Positions 27,692 through 38,080 of a stretch of 64,000 bases of DNA are shown piece after piece. The position numbers were made by a program, and so were the translations under genes. Under the pieces are notes generated by a model. The model was not told the origin of the DNA and did no database searches. It saw only the letters and a list, made by a program, of their open reading frames with translations. How positions within the stretch are numbered: the first letter of the stretch is position 1; the number at the start of each line of letters is the position of its first letter. The DNA lies in assembly GCA_017962085.1 (NCBI GenBank), contig JAGCWA010000057.1:58903-122902 (forward strand), in the 5' to 3' direction. The DNA comes from Paludibacteraceae bacterium (GTDB lineage: Bacteria > Bacteroidota > Bacteroidia > Bacteroidales > Paludibacteraceae).

Positions 27692-28014
27692 TCTTCTTCT
27701 ATGTGAAAAAATCTATGTTTTACAATGGTGAATTTTCGGCATTCACCATGCGTTTGGACGGAGGAAACGCCCCTCCCATTTACACACACACTTTCCACCC
27801 GTTAGGCCTAAGCGGGATGCTTCAGGTCACATTGAGTGAATTTTCACGCGAATTTAACGAAAAAGCGGATAATGTCAAAATGGAAACAGGGAACATGTTT
27901 TTTTAGGAATATGTAGCTTGCTCTATCTTTATGTGAGTGAAATAGTTAGAGCGAAAAATGTGGGTATAATTTCCCCACAATGTAAAACTTTGTTAAAAAA
28001 AAGTCGGGTGGATG

Positions 28015-28047
28015 TTTGTATTTATTGGGATTTTTTCCCTATCTTCA
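28015..28047 (+). promoter_or_regulatory. Possible promoter of the giant LamG protein gene
   Basis: TTTG at 28015-28018, 21 bases, then TATCTTCA at 28040-28047, which matches TAnnTTTG except for the last two bases. If used, it leaves a leader of more than 300 bases before the ATG at 28369. Confidence 0.45.
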
Positions 28048-28244
28048 CAATGAAAAATGCAGCAAAGCTAGTGTGAACAAATAAGGGTTTAGGTGAAAAA
28101 ATGGATGTTTTTTCTTGTCTCTGAAGTTTATGGCTCAGGGGACTACTTTATTTTTCAACGACTTATGAAAGAAGGTACGCCGTTATAGGACGATGTGTTT
28201 TAGCGGTAAGTTGCGGTATGTTTTATGTGAATGAGGAGATAATA

Positions 28245-28301
28245 CCCCCTCTTTGGATTTCATTCATAATTTTCGGAATTGATGAAATTCCCGAGAAGGG
28301 G
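28245..28301 (+). other. Imperfect inverted repeat in the leader of the giant gene
   Basis: The arms at 28245-28263 (CCCCCTCTTTGGATTTCAT) and 28282-28301 (ATGAAATTCCCGAGAAGGGG) can pair over most of their length with a few bulges, enclosing an 18-base loop. It sits about 70 bases before the start codon. No T tract follows, so it is not an obvious terminator. Confidence 0.4.
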
Positions 28302-28368
28302 AGTGCGTGAGGTTTTGTAAGCGGTGAGTGTGACTTTTTATTAATTATATTAACTAAATTTTATTGTA

Positions 28369-31300
28369 ATGGTAAATCTTTATTTACGAAGGCATGGTAC
28401 GGACAGCATGCCAAAAAAACGGAGGCAGAGGCAGTGTTTGCTGACCTTGTTGATCCTCTTCTGTTCTATGTCGCCTTGGCAAGGGGCGAAGGCGTCGTAT
28501 GCGGGAACGTGTTGTGACTGCGGAACCCAGTGTTGGCAAAAATGTTACGATTCATACTCGTGGGATGCGGAGAAGGGTTGCATTCGATACGTGGTGCGCT
28601 ACTGGCAGAACTGGGGTTCAGGACATGGCGGTGACTGGTGTGGTTGGCGAGAAGATGAGGGTGGCGCTACAATTACCCAATATACCACAACGAATAAAAC
28701 CTTTAAAATTAGTTGCCAAGAAAAAGCGAAGTCCGATGGAACACATATAGTGACAAAACCGACATCCAATTGCGAGTTGAAGTGGGACAAAGGTAATACT
28801 TGCACCGAGTATTTCGCTCAATGGTATGAACCTGTTTCCACCGATGACCTTAACAAAGAAATCACGATTAATATCGAAGGCAAGTGGTGGCGTTATGGTA
28901 CTACATGGGATGACCAAACAGACTGTAAAGTTGACGCAAACAATTCTGTATATACCAAGGCTAGTGTGGGTTCTTACGAAGTTGGCGAACCTTCTTATAG
29001 TATTGTGAAAGGAACCCCAGTTATAAAAGTTCCTTGGAAATGGAATAAAAGCGGTTGTAATGTGGAAAAAGCTAATGAGTGTGGCTTGTGGTACAATGGC
29101 AGATTGCAACAAGATTTGCAGAATTTGCATAAAGGCGACCTCGTTACTGAGTCAAGTAAAGGTGACACACTCTATTTTGTCGCCGACAATGACTTTTTAA
29201 AGAAAACACATAGGTTTATCTTGCACCGTAAATACAACCCTACAGGTAATAACAACATTCATTACGAGGCAAATAGTGATGAAGTTGCCATAAAGGCTTT
29301 TGCGCAAGTTGATAATATGAGTGTGGAAGGCGATGAGAATAAAAAATTGATACATGTTGCGTTTGAAGTCCCTACGGTTTCTGGCGAAACTTACGACGAT
29401 TCGCCTTTTTCGGTAAGATTGGAAAAATTACAAACTAATGGCACATATGAGCTTATTAAAGATAGTATAGTGCAATACTCGAGTGGAACCAAACAATATA
29501 CTCTCGATTTCAATATAGGTGTTGTTGATAGTTCCACATACAAGGTAAGCGCCGCTAGGCAAAAAACGTATGACATTAAAGGATGGGATAGATACATCTT
29601 TTCGAAAGTGGTTACTATATGCACTGACCATTGTTATCCACAGAACATGAAGGTGAAAAAATCCACTACTAAAGATGGAGAAAACTGTATTGAAATATCT
29701 TGGGACCAAACTGGAAGTATCTGGACAAACGGAACGGATATGGTAATACATCGTACAAATTTGACGACTACGAGTACCAGTAATTTTAATGTAAAGAAGG
29801 AGCAATTCCACCAAGGAATGTACCAAGACGCTCTGATTCAGCAGTGTAATAATTATGTGTACGAGATAGAGTTCAAGCCAGGTAGTTCTAATTACGCTCC
29901 TAAAACGTTGAATGTGGACGAGAAGCTATCGTTTGTGAATATAGGTTCTCTAGAGTCATTGGAGGTATCGAAGGGCTATTATTCTGATAAGGTGGATTTG
30001 AGTTGGAGGTCGAATGGCGACTTCGATGAGTTTGTTGTTGAACGCCGTGAAAACGACAATCCGAACTCAAAGTATACGAAGATACTGTCAATTGGTGGTT
30101 TGAATATATCAGACTATGCTGTGGAAGACCGCTCATGCCAGCCTGGTGTGATGTATGCATACAGGGTGTATGGATTGAAAAAATGTATGGAGGATGTTTA
30201 TAATAGCAGGGATACTTTGTATGGCTATGGGTTTAGGACTCCTACTGGAAACTTCTATGGTAGAATCGCTTTTGAGAACGGCCAAGCGGAGAGTGATGTG
30301 GAGGTGCGTATGGAAAGCGACGAGAACTTTAGAACATATGCTTTGAAATTTTATGGTGCCGACACTGCAAAAACGACGACTACTACTCCTCTGAGTTCAG
30401 GATATCCGTTAACCATGCAGTTGTGGGTGAAGCCTGAAGTCTCAAGTGACGAACCTATGACACTGATAGACAAAGCCGATTACTTTAAACTACAGTTGGT
30501 TGATGGTTCCGTACGATTAAAAGTGGGTGATACTAGTGTGGTTACTGATAAAAAAATACTTAACGACTACTATACCCATGTCAGTGCGGTGGTGGATGAC
30601 GATTCGACCATTCATATTTACTTGAATGGAGATACGGCGTTGGAAGCGAAAGGTTTGAAGTTGAAGAATGCCATCAAGAATTCTGATGTGGTAGTCATCG
30701 GCGAAAACTTTAAGGGTGAAATAGACGATGTGCGTTTATGGAGCCGAGCTTTAGGCAGAGTCGAAGTGAAAAAAGACTATACTCGTTATTTGGTGGGTGA
30801 CGAAGATGCCCTCGATGCTTACTACACATTTGATTTCATGTCGGAAAACGAGTTCTACGACATTAGTCACAAGGGCTCTGTGTATAATGGGAATACAGGT
30901 GTGCTTATGGGGGCAAAGAAGGTGTATTGCACATTGAATGTAGACCAACTGGGTTACAGAGGTTATACGAACGAGGATGGACAATTTGCCATCAATGCTG
31001 TACCATATTATGGAAATGGTACTTCATATACGATAATTCCTAGGAAAGGGACTCATCAGTTCATGCCGAAACAGGAAGTCCGTTTTGTCAGTGGCGATGC
31101 ACAGAGCCACACGATAAACTTCACGGATAATAGTTCTTTCCCTCTCACGGGTTTTGTCTATTATAGCGGAGGTACTTATCCTGTGGAGGGCGTTTCGTTC
31201 ACTATTGATGGTGTGCCTGCTCTTGACAAGTCGGGACAGTACGTCATGACGTCCGAAATTGGAAAATTCACCATTAATGTTCCTGTTGGTATCCATGAGG

Positions 31301-34300
31301 TAAGGGCAGTGAAACCCGGACATACTTTCGAAATGGAAGGCCGCGTATGCAATGTCGATGGGTCAGACCGTAACTATCAGGATGAGGATGTCGCAACCCT
31401 GTATGACAATACAAAAGTGAAATACATAGGACGTGTATGTGGTGGTGAGGTGCAAGAAGGGTATCCTGTCGGTTTTTCCCTTTCAAAGAACAACTTGGCA
31501 GATGATATGAAAGTGATATTGTCGGCAACGCAATCCGTGTACGACTTGCAGTCAAATGCTCATTCCGATACTATAAACCATCCGGTTCTCAAACACATTT
31601 CGGGAAAAGAAGGAAAGATGTCGACGGGGAAAACCGTGTGTGATTACAATCGTGATAATATCACAATTCACGTGGACAATGAGACTGGTGAGTTCATCGC
31701 ATGGGTATATCCTATCGAGTATAAAGTCGGTTTAAGTGTTTATGGGCATAAAGACATTGCAGGAGACAATTCGGCACTTGACCTTTCAAAGTATGTGCCA
31801 TCCCAATATGAGACCTACACATATGTCGACACGATTGTAAATGGTACGGAAACAAGATATCCTCAATATACGGATACGATCGATTATCGTCAAAAACAGG
31901 TGTTCACCAAACGTTATCGAGCAAAAATGGTGGTGTCTCAGTCTAGTAATGACATGGATCTGGAATTCTTCGGGGATAGATCCTATACCTATGTTTCTGC
32001 GACTGGCGATCAATACCCGACATCCTTGTATGTTGATTCAACCAAGACATATACATTTGGTCTCCCTGTGTTTATAATGAATAAGGACTATCAATTCCAC
32101 TATTCAATCTTTGAGGAGTACCCGTATTATATTGACAACAACATGCATGTCGACGAGAATAGGATTGACCGTGTGATGATTTCCGGGGCGGAGGTGTCGT
32201 TCAATAATAAGTTTGCTTACAGTGAGAAAATAGATACTGTGAAACAGTTATATTCCTTTAAGGTGAACGAGCCTGACATGACAACTGCCAAGGGTACGGT
32301 TTCCGCGACATTCACGTATGGTGATAGTGATAATCCTACTAGTGTGTCATGGGATAACCCTATGGGGAATCCTAACGGAGAGGCCTATGTGTTTGGTTCA
32401 CATCAAACTGGCACCGACTTTATCACGGGTGGACCTGACAAATTGTTATGTGTGCTTCGTGACCCTCCGGGATCCAATAGTTACTCATATCTGGAGAAGG
32501 GAACTTCTTTCACTCAGTCATCCACCTACTCTGGTTCGTTCAACCACGAAGGAAGCGAGATGTGGACAACCGGGTATAAGTTGGAAGCGATGACAATCAA
32601 TACTGCGAATACTCCGGCTAGTTCGACGGGTACAATAAACACTCTTTTTGAAACAAATAGTGGCATTAAGGCTGGTATTGTCCAGGAAGCGGAGTATACT
32701 GGTTCAAATTCCAAATCCAACAATATTACCCTTACAACACGTATCCAAACAAGTGACGATCCTATGTACGTCGGTGCGGATGCGGATCTTTATGTGGGTT
32801 ATTCAACAAACATATCTTTCGGATCGACCCAAAATGTCACATCGATTCCGATCGCTCTGTATGATAGCATGGGAGGAGCCCAATATTTCGAAACGTTATA
32901 TGCAAAAGCCGATTCTTATGCTATCGTAAAGACGAAAGGTATCAGCTCTTTGGAGAACTTCGCTACGATGTTCGCATATCCTCAAATATATATTGAGCAG
33001 ACACTCCTGCCGAATCTGAAAGATTTGAAGAGTTCATTGATCCTGCCAATGTCGGAGGCTAAGGACGATTCGATAATGCAAGCGCTTGCGGAATCGAAGA
33101 AAGAAAATATATATGTTTCTAAAGTGTCTTTGTCGGATCCTAGTTTTGGAGAGGAAGGCTCGTACAAAACATATTTCTTTGACAACCGTCATTGTGATAC
33201 GATTCATTACATAAATCAATCCATCAAGCGTTGGGAAGATGTAATGAGTGACAACGACCAAATAAAGATTGAGACGAAAAACAAGGGAGAGGTGCTTCAG
33301 AACTACTCTTTCCAAGCGGGGGCAAACATCGAATATGGGGAATCATATTCTTCCGCACTTTCCTCTTCTCATTCTTTCAGTATCAAATTGGGAGTCGAAG
33401 TCAGTGACGATAACAAGGCAACGACTGCAGGAACCTATGTCTTGTTTGAATTTGATGAGACGTTTACGACCACACAGGGAGGTGAATTCTCCAGTGAGGC
33501 GGAAGCCTCCCATTCCAAAGGTTTTGTTTTGGCGGAGGATGGTGACGACGATTATCTGAGTGTCGACGTCTATCGTGAGATGCTGGTGGATGAAGTATCT
33601 GTCATCTATGATCCTGATTCTGTTGATTTCGATGAATCATACGTTAATTGGGTCAATGCTGGAACTGCAGATACAACTAAGTTGACAAAGAAAGACTATT
33701 ATCCGACATTCGTGTTTGTCACCCGTGGTGGTGCGACCAGTTGTCCTTACGAGGGCGCCTATGCGGCGAAGCATTGGAAAGGACATAAAACAGAGGTTAT
33801 TAACGTTGCTACAATGAAGTTGGAGGAGCCTTCTATCGATATGCCTAAGAAGTTCATCGAGAATGTTCCTTCCGGCGAGGATGCTTATTTGACGGTTTAT
33901 ATGAAGAATAACTCCGAGACGGGAGAAGACCAATGGTTCGACCTCCGTCTTGTGGATGCTTCTAATCCGAATGGTGCTATCCCTAGTATCGATGGCAATT
34001 CCATGTCTGGTTTCGCTCTCGAGTATCTGGTGCCTGCAGGTCAGGTGTTGGAGAAGACATTGGCTATCACGAAGGGGTCCGTGTTGAATTACGACAACTT
34101 GGCATTGGCTCTTTGCTCTAAGTGCCAGGCTGATCCGACAGGTTTCTTGGATGTGATCGCTGATACGGTTTATTTCTCTGTCCACTTCATCCCTTCCTGC
34201 TCGGATGTGGCTATCGTTAAACCAAGCAACAATTGGACGTACAACACCAATTGTGCGGTCGACACGATCGACGGGGTGGCTAAGCATTATATGCCGATAA

Positions 34301-37300
34301 CAATCTCTGACTTTGATGTCAACTATACTGACTTCGATCATATCGAGTTGCAGTATAAGCCTGCTTCAGGTTCGGATAACGATTGGGTGACTTTGGGGTA
34401 TTATTACAAAGATAGCACACTGGCTAATAGTGCCGTGGCTAATGGATTCAATGCCTTCACCATCTCATCTGAAGATGCTGGTAATATCTATTACAATTTC
34501 TTCATGGATAACCTTCCTGACCAGAATTACGATCTGCGTGCGGTTTCATTCTGTAATATCAACAATGAGTTGTATGAAAATCCTTCCGAAGTGGTTTCGG
34601 GTATCAAGGATATGTACAATCCTCGTCTGTTCGGTTCTCCTAGACCTGCGAATGGTGTGTTGACAATCGATGACGATATCCGAATCGACTTCAACGAGAC
34701 CATAGCGGAGGGAATGTTGACCGTCAATAGCTTTGAGATTACGGGTGTACGTAACGGTGTGGTTTCTGACCATAGCGTGGCTATCGCCTTGGATGGTGAG
34801 AACGATTACCTCACGACAGAGGTTACTCGCAACTTCGCCAACAAGGACTTGACCTTCGAGTGTTGGGTGAACTACGATTCTTTGCAAAACGCGACATTCT
34901 TCAGCCATGGTGATGCAACGGAGTCTATTTCCATGGGCATGAACAAGGAGGGTAAGATTGTCGTCAAGGTTGGCAACAAGGTACTCGTTTCGGAGAGTGT
35001 TCCTGCATGGGAGAAATCTTCTTGGAACCATGTCGCTTTGGTCTATAACAATGAGAATAAGACCGTGACTGCTTATGTGAACTACATGCCTGTTATTAAT
35101 TCAGTTAATGTTGAGGCTTACAAGGGTGACGGTGTCATTGAAGTGGGTAGGAATGTAGCCTCTGCTAACGGCTACTTTAATGGTAAGGTGGATCAATTCC
35201 GTATCTGGAATTCGGTTCGTTCTTCTGCTACTATCCAAGCCAATTGCACGTCACAGCTCTCTGGTAATGACCTGAATTTGATGGCTTACTATGAGATGGA
35301 AGAGGCGAAGGGTGCCGCTACGGAAGATAAGGCTCGCGGCGCTAATTTGTTGATGAAGGGTGGTTCTTGGGCATTGCCTGAGGGACGTTCGGCTGAATTC
35401 AATGGTCAAAGTTACGTTGCCATGAATAGTTCGTCGGCTGTCATCACTTCGGATATGGACTTCACCCTTGAGTTCTGGTTCAATGCTGAATCTGAAGCAA
35501 AGGGTCAGACCTTAATCTCCAATGGTACAGGTTTGGCTTCGGATGCCGAAGACGCTACTAAACTATTTAGCGTCGGTTTTGACCCAACGGGTGCGTTGAC
35601 ATTCCGTCACAATGGTTACGTGACGCCTTTGGAGGGAGACTTCTCCGACAATAACTGGCATAACTTCACCCTTGCGGTGAGTCGTTCTTCTGGCGTCGCC
35701 CGTATCTATGTGGATGGTGAGTTGAACACTTACTTCTCTGCTGATAAGATTGGTGGCATTGCTTCTGATAAGTTGTTCGCTGGCGCGTGTGTATATTATG
35801 TTGCAAACGACTCGACAACTGTTGCGAAGCAGAGAAAAGCTGATCAGTATTTCTCGGGTAGAATTGATGAGGTGAGACTCTGGAATCTCTATCGTCAACA
35901 ATCTCAGGTGGAGAACTTCTACAACCAGAAATCGAATGGCGACGAGATGGGCTTGCTGCTCTACTATCCGTTCGAACACTACGTTGAATGGCAGGGTACG
36001 TCACAGATGCAGTTCACATTGGAGGATAAGGGAAATGACGCATTGGATGGCAATGGCAAGAAGTTGGCGTTCGCGACGATGCAAGGCGTAGTTTCCGAGT
36101 CCCGAAATATACCTCCGGTTAAAACGAAGGGCGCGACTTCTTCATTGTTGTTTGACTGGGTGGTTAACGACGATGCGTTGATTATCAACTTGCAAGAGCA
36201 AGATTACCGTGTTGAGAAGACCATTGTCAACTTCACGGTGAAGGGCGTGCAGGATTTGAACGGAAACTACATTGTTTCCCCGATCACGTGGAGCGCTTAC
36301 ATCGACCGCAACCAGTTGAAGTGGATGGATGACGCTGTGACTGTCAACAAGAAGCAAAACGAGCCGTACAAGTTCGAGATGCCGATTGTGAACAAGGGTG
36401 GTTCCGTCATCAACTACAGTCTGAAGAACATGCCTGCTTGGTTGAGCGCCTCTTCCGAGTCGGGTGCCATCAATCCGTTGGAGAAGCAGACCATCGAGTT
36501 CGAGATCGATCCATCACTTGCTGTCGGCACGTACGACGAGGTGGTTTACTTGACGAACTCCAATAACGTGACTGAACCTCTCGCCCTCAATGTGACGGTG
36601 GAGGGTGACACCCCTGATTGGAGCGTTGATCCTTCGAAGTATGAATTCAGCATGGCTGTATTCGCTCAAATCAAGTTGGACAACCAATTCTCCAACGATG
36701 AGAGAGATATGCTTGCGGCCTTCTATAAAGGCAAGTGTGTCGGTGTGGCTAACATGAGCTATGACAAGACCATGGATTTGTGGTATGCAATGTTGACAGT
36801 TTATTGCGACACCACAAAATACAATGGTTTGGTTTATCGCGCATGGGACGCTAGCAAGGGCATCATGTCGGAGGCGGTTTCTTCTCCTGTGGTGTCGTTC
36901 GAGGCAGACACGGTTTACGGAAAACCTACCGCACCGGTGGTGTTCTATAACGGAACCACTAAGTATCAGAACATTCCGCTGAGCAAGGGCTGGAACTGGG
37001 TTTCATTCAACCTTGAGAACAAAGCGGGCATGGCAGACTTGAACACTTATCTCAATAGTGGAAAATGGGGCTTGAACAGTATTGTGAAGGACTTGAGCGG
37101 TCATTCCGCAAACTATTCCGCAGTGAGTGGAAAGTGGTTGAATGATAGTCTTGTGTTGAACAACACGAACATGTTCAAGATCTATTCTGACGAGAATCAG
37201 GTGTTGTCTGTCGCCGGTTCGGGTATCAATCTTGACTCAATGATGATTCCTGTGAAGGCAGGTTCTTGGAACTACATCGCTTATTTGCCTACTGGTAGCA

Positions 37301-38064
37301 TGACGTTGAAAACCGCATTGGCTGGATATGAGGCAAAAGATGGTGATGTCATCAAGTCGAATGAAGGATTCGCCATGTACTATGGCAACGAGTGGATCGG
37401 TTCCCTCAACAGCTTGCAACCTAATTGCGGTTATATGCTGAAAAACACGGGCAATGTCCAAAAGACGTTCAAGTATCCTTCCTCTTCTTCCGCTTTGCGT
37501 TCCGCTGTTTCAGTGGAGTCTTCCGCTTACGAGTCTAACATGAGCATCATTGCTTCTGCCCCTGAAAAGAGGGAGGGCGACCTCCTTCGCACACTTGTGG
37601 GAACAGAGGAGAACAAGATTGTGGAGGTCGCTTTGTCGGATGACTATGCGCTCCAGTTCATCAATGTTTCGGCGAAGGCGGGTGACAAGGTGCGTTTCAC
37701 GATGGAACGTGACGGAGTCACTTATGAGGCGAACAACGCTTTGACCTTCACGGGTGATGCGATATATGGTACGCCAGACCATCCATTCGTGTTGAACTTC
37801 AACGTGGGTGGGGTAGAGACGTTGACCGTATATCCAAATCCTATGGATGTCGAGTTGAACGTTGCAGGCAAGCTGGACGGCGAAGGTGATGTGACGCTTG
37901 AACTCTTCGATGTGCTGGGCGTGCTTGTCTTTGAGAAGCAAGTCTCCGCATCGGATAATGTTCTGGACGAAAGCATCAACGTGTCAGGCTTGGTTCCTGG
38001 CTCATATATGCTGAAGGTTAGCCAAGGCGATGAGTCTAAAGTGTTTAAAGTTGTAAAGAAGTAA
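28369..38064 (+). CDS. Giant multidomain surface protein with LamG domains and T9SS type A sorting domain
   Basis: A 3231-residue secreted protein. A basic, long signal region (KKRRQRQCLLTLLILFCSM) precedes a Cys- and Trp-rich N-terminus. FN3-like domains occur at about residues 425-610, a LamG/concanavalin-like domain at 655-805, and a carboxypeptidase-regulatory-like strand domain near 920-1000 (LTGFVYYSGGTYPVEGVSF). A long Ser/Thr-rich beta region spans 1250-1800. Two more LamG domains are at about 2135-2310 and 2340-2530, each with the W-x-H-x-AL/DEVRLW-type motifs. A module with DMLAAFYKGKCVGVANM lies at 2757-2860, then two GWNWVSFN-type repeats. The end from about 3149 (LTVYPNPMDVELNV) is a type A sorting domain. 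A start at 28408 is also possible. The product is probably an adhesin or glycan-binding surface protein. Confidence 0.88.
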   Translation: MVNLYLRRHGTDSMPKKRRQRQCLLTLLILFCSMSPWQGAKASYAGTCCDCGTQCWQKCYDSYSWDAEKGCIRYVVRYWQNWGSGHGGDWCGWREDEGGATITQYTTTNKTFKISCQEKAKSDGTHIVTKPTSNCELKWDKGNTCTEYFAQWYEPVSTDDLNKEITINIEGKWWRYGTTWDDQTDCKVDANNSVYTKASVGSYEVGEPSYSIVKGTPVIKVPWKWNKSGCNVEKANECGLWYNGRLQQDLQNLHKGDLVTESSKGDTLYFVADNDFLKKTHRFILHRKYNPTGNNNIHYEANSDEVAIKAFAQVDNMSVEGDENKKLIHVAFEVPTVSGETYDDSPFSVRLEKLQTNGTYELIKDSIVQYSSGTKQYTLDFNIGVVDSSTYKVSAARQKTYDIKGWDRYIFSKVVTICTDHCYPQNMKVKKSTTKDGENCIEISWDQTGSIWTNGTDMVIHRTNLTTTSTSNFNVKKEQFHQGMYQDALIQQCNNYVYEIEFKPGSSNYAPKTLNVDEKLSFVNIGSLESLEVSKGYYSDKVDLSWRSNGDFDEFVVERRENDNPNSKYTKILSIGGLNISDYAVEDRSCQPGVMYAYRVYGLKKCMEDVYNSRDTLYGYGFRTPTGNFYGRIAFENGQAESDVEVRMESDENFRTYALKFYGADTAKTTTTTPLSSGYPLTMQLWVKPEVSSDEPMTLIDKADYFKLQLVDGSVRLKVGDTSVVTDKKILNDYYTHVSAVVDDDSTIHIYLNGDTALEAKGLKLKNAIKNSDVVVIGENFKGEIDDVRLWSRALGRVEVKKDYTRYLVGDEDALDAYYTFDFMSENEFYDISHKGSVYNGNTGVLMGAKKVYCTLNVDQLGYRGYTNEDGQFAINAVPYYGNGTSYTIIPRKGTHQFMPKQEVRFVSGDAQSHTINFTDNSSFPLTGFVYYSGGTYPVEGVSFTIDGVPALDKSGQYVMTSEIGKFTINVPVGIHEVRAVKPGHTFEMEGRVCNVDGSDRNYQDEDVATLYDNTKVKYIGRVCGGEVQEGYPVGFSLSKNNLADDMKVILSATQSVYDLQSNAHSDTINHPVLKHISGKEGKMSTGKTVCDYNRDNITIHVDNETGEFIAWVYPIEYKVGLSVYGHKDIAGDNSALDLSKYVPSQYETYTYVDTIVNGTETRYPQYTDTIDYRQKQVFTKRYRAKMVVSQSSNDMDLEFFGDRSYTYVSATGDQYPTSLYVDSTKTYTFGLPVFIMNKDYQFHYSIFEEYPYYIDNNMHVDENRIDRVMISGAEVSFNNKFAYSEKIDTVKQLYSFKVNEPDMTTAKGTVSATFTYGDSDNPTSVSWDNPMGNPNGEAYVFGSHQTGTDFITGGPDKLLCVLRDPPGSNSYSYLEKGTSFTQSSTYSGSFNHEGSEMWTTGYKLEAMTINTANTPASSTGTINTLFETNSGIKAGIVQEAEYTGSNSKSNNITLTTRIQTSDDPMYVGADADLYVGYSTNISFGSTQNVTSIPIALYDSMGGAQYFETLYAKADSYAIVKTKGISSLENFATMFAYPQIYIEQTLLPNLKDLKSSLILPMSEAKDDSIMQALAESKKENIYVSKVSLSDPSFGEEGSYKTYFFDNRHCDTIHYINQSIKRWEDVMSDNDQIKIETKNKGEVLQNYSFQAGANIEYGESYSSALSSSHSFSIKLGVEVSDDNKATTAGTYVLFEFDETFTTTQGGEFSSEAEASHSKGFVLAEDGDDDYLSVDVYREMLVDEVSVIYDPDSVDFDESYVNWVNAGTADTTKLTKKDYYPTFVFVTRGGATSCPYEGAYAAKHWKGHKTEVINVATMKLEEPSIDMPKKFIENVPSGEDAYLTVYMKNNSETGEDQWFDLRLVDASNPNGAIPSIDGNSMSGFALEYLVPAGQVLEKTLAITKGSVLNYDNLALALCSKCQADPTGFLDVIADTVYFSVHFIPSCSDVAIVKPSNNWTYNTNCAVDTIDGVAKHYMPITISDFDVNYTDFDHIELQYKPASGSDNDWVTLGYYYKDSTLANSAVANGFNAFTISSEDAGNIYYNFFMDNLPDQNYDLRAVSFCNINNELYENPSEVVSGIKDMYNPRLFGSPRPANGVLTIDDDIRIDFNETIAEGMLTVNSFEITGVRNGVVSDHSVAIALDGENDYLTTEVTRNFANKDLTFECWVNYDSLQNATFFSHGDATESISMGMNKEGKIVVKVGNKVLVSESVPAWEKSSWNHVALVYNNENKTVTAYVNYMPVINSVNVEAYKGDGVIEVGRNVASANGYFNGKVDQFRIWNSVRSSATIQANCTSQLSGNDLNLMAYYEMEEAKGAATEDKARGANLLMKGGSWALPEGRSAEFNGQSYVAMNSSSAVITSDMDFTLEFWFNAESEAKGQTLISNGTGLASDAEDATKLFSVGFDPTGALTFRHNGYVTPLEGDFSDNNWHNFTLAVSRSSGVARIYVDGELNTYFSADKIGGIASDKLFAGACVYYVANDSTTVAKQRKADQYFSGRIDEVRLWNLYRQQSQVENFYNQKSNGDEMGLLLYYPFEHYVEWQGTSQMQFTLEDKGNDALDGNGKKLAFATMQGVVSESRNIPPVKTKGATSSLLFDWVVNDDALIINLQEQDYRVEKTIVNFTVKGVQDLNGNYIVSPITWSAYIDRNQLKWMDDAVTVNKKQNEPYKFEMPIVNKGGSVINYSLKNMPAWLSASSESGAINPLEKQTIEFEIDPSLAVGTYDEVVYLTNSNNVTEPLALNVTVEGDTPDWSVDPSKYEFSMAVFAQIKLDNQFSNDERDMLAAFYKGKCVGVANMSYDKTMDLWYAMLTVYCDTTKYNGLVYRAWDASKGIMSEAVSSPVVSFEADTVYGKPTAPVVFYNGTTKYQNIPLSKGWNWVSFNLENKAGMADLNTYLNSGKWGLNSIVKDLSGHSANYSAVSGKWLNDSLVLNNTNMFKIYSDENQVLSVAGSGINLDSMMIPVKAGSWNYIAYLPTGSMTLKTALAGYEAKDGDVIKSNEGFAMYYGNEWIGSLNSLQPNCGYMLKNTGNVQKTFKYPSSSSALRSAVSVESSAYESNMSIIASAPEKREGDLLRTLVGTEENKIVEVALSDDYALQFINVSAKAGDKVRFTMERDGVTYEANNALTFTGDAIYGTPDHPFVLNFNVGGVETLTVYPNPMDVELNVAGKLDGEGDVTLELFDVLGVLVFEKQVSASDNVLDESINVSGLVPGSYMLKVSQGDESKVFKVVKK

Positions 38065-38080
38065 TATGGGAGAGTATATT

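Larger units (their letters stand above)
27692..28368. other. 677-base intergenic region before the giant surface-protein gene
   Basis: It contains the divergent upstream regions of lepA and the 3231-residue protein. A likely plus-strand promoter is at 28015-28047 and an imperfect inverted repeat at 28245-28301. The only sizeable frame inside (67 codons from 27703) has no recognisable features and was not called. Confidence 0.6.

Noticed and set aside
27703-27906. A 67-codon plus-strand frame upstream of the giant gene
   Set aside because: No conserved motif, signal or coding bias was seen, and it begins in the lepA promoter region.
28245-28301. Invertible promoter element
   Set aside because: The repeat arms have several mismatches and no recombinase gene is nearby.
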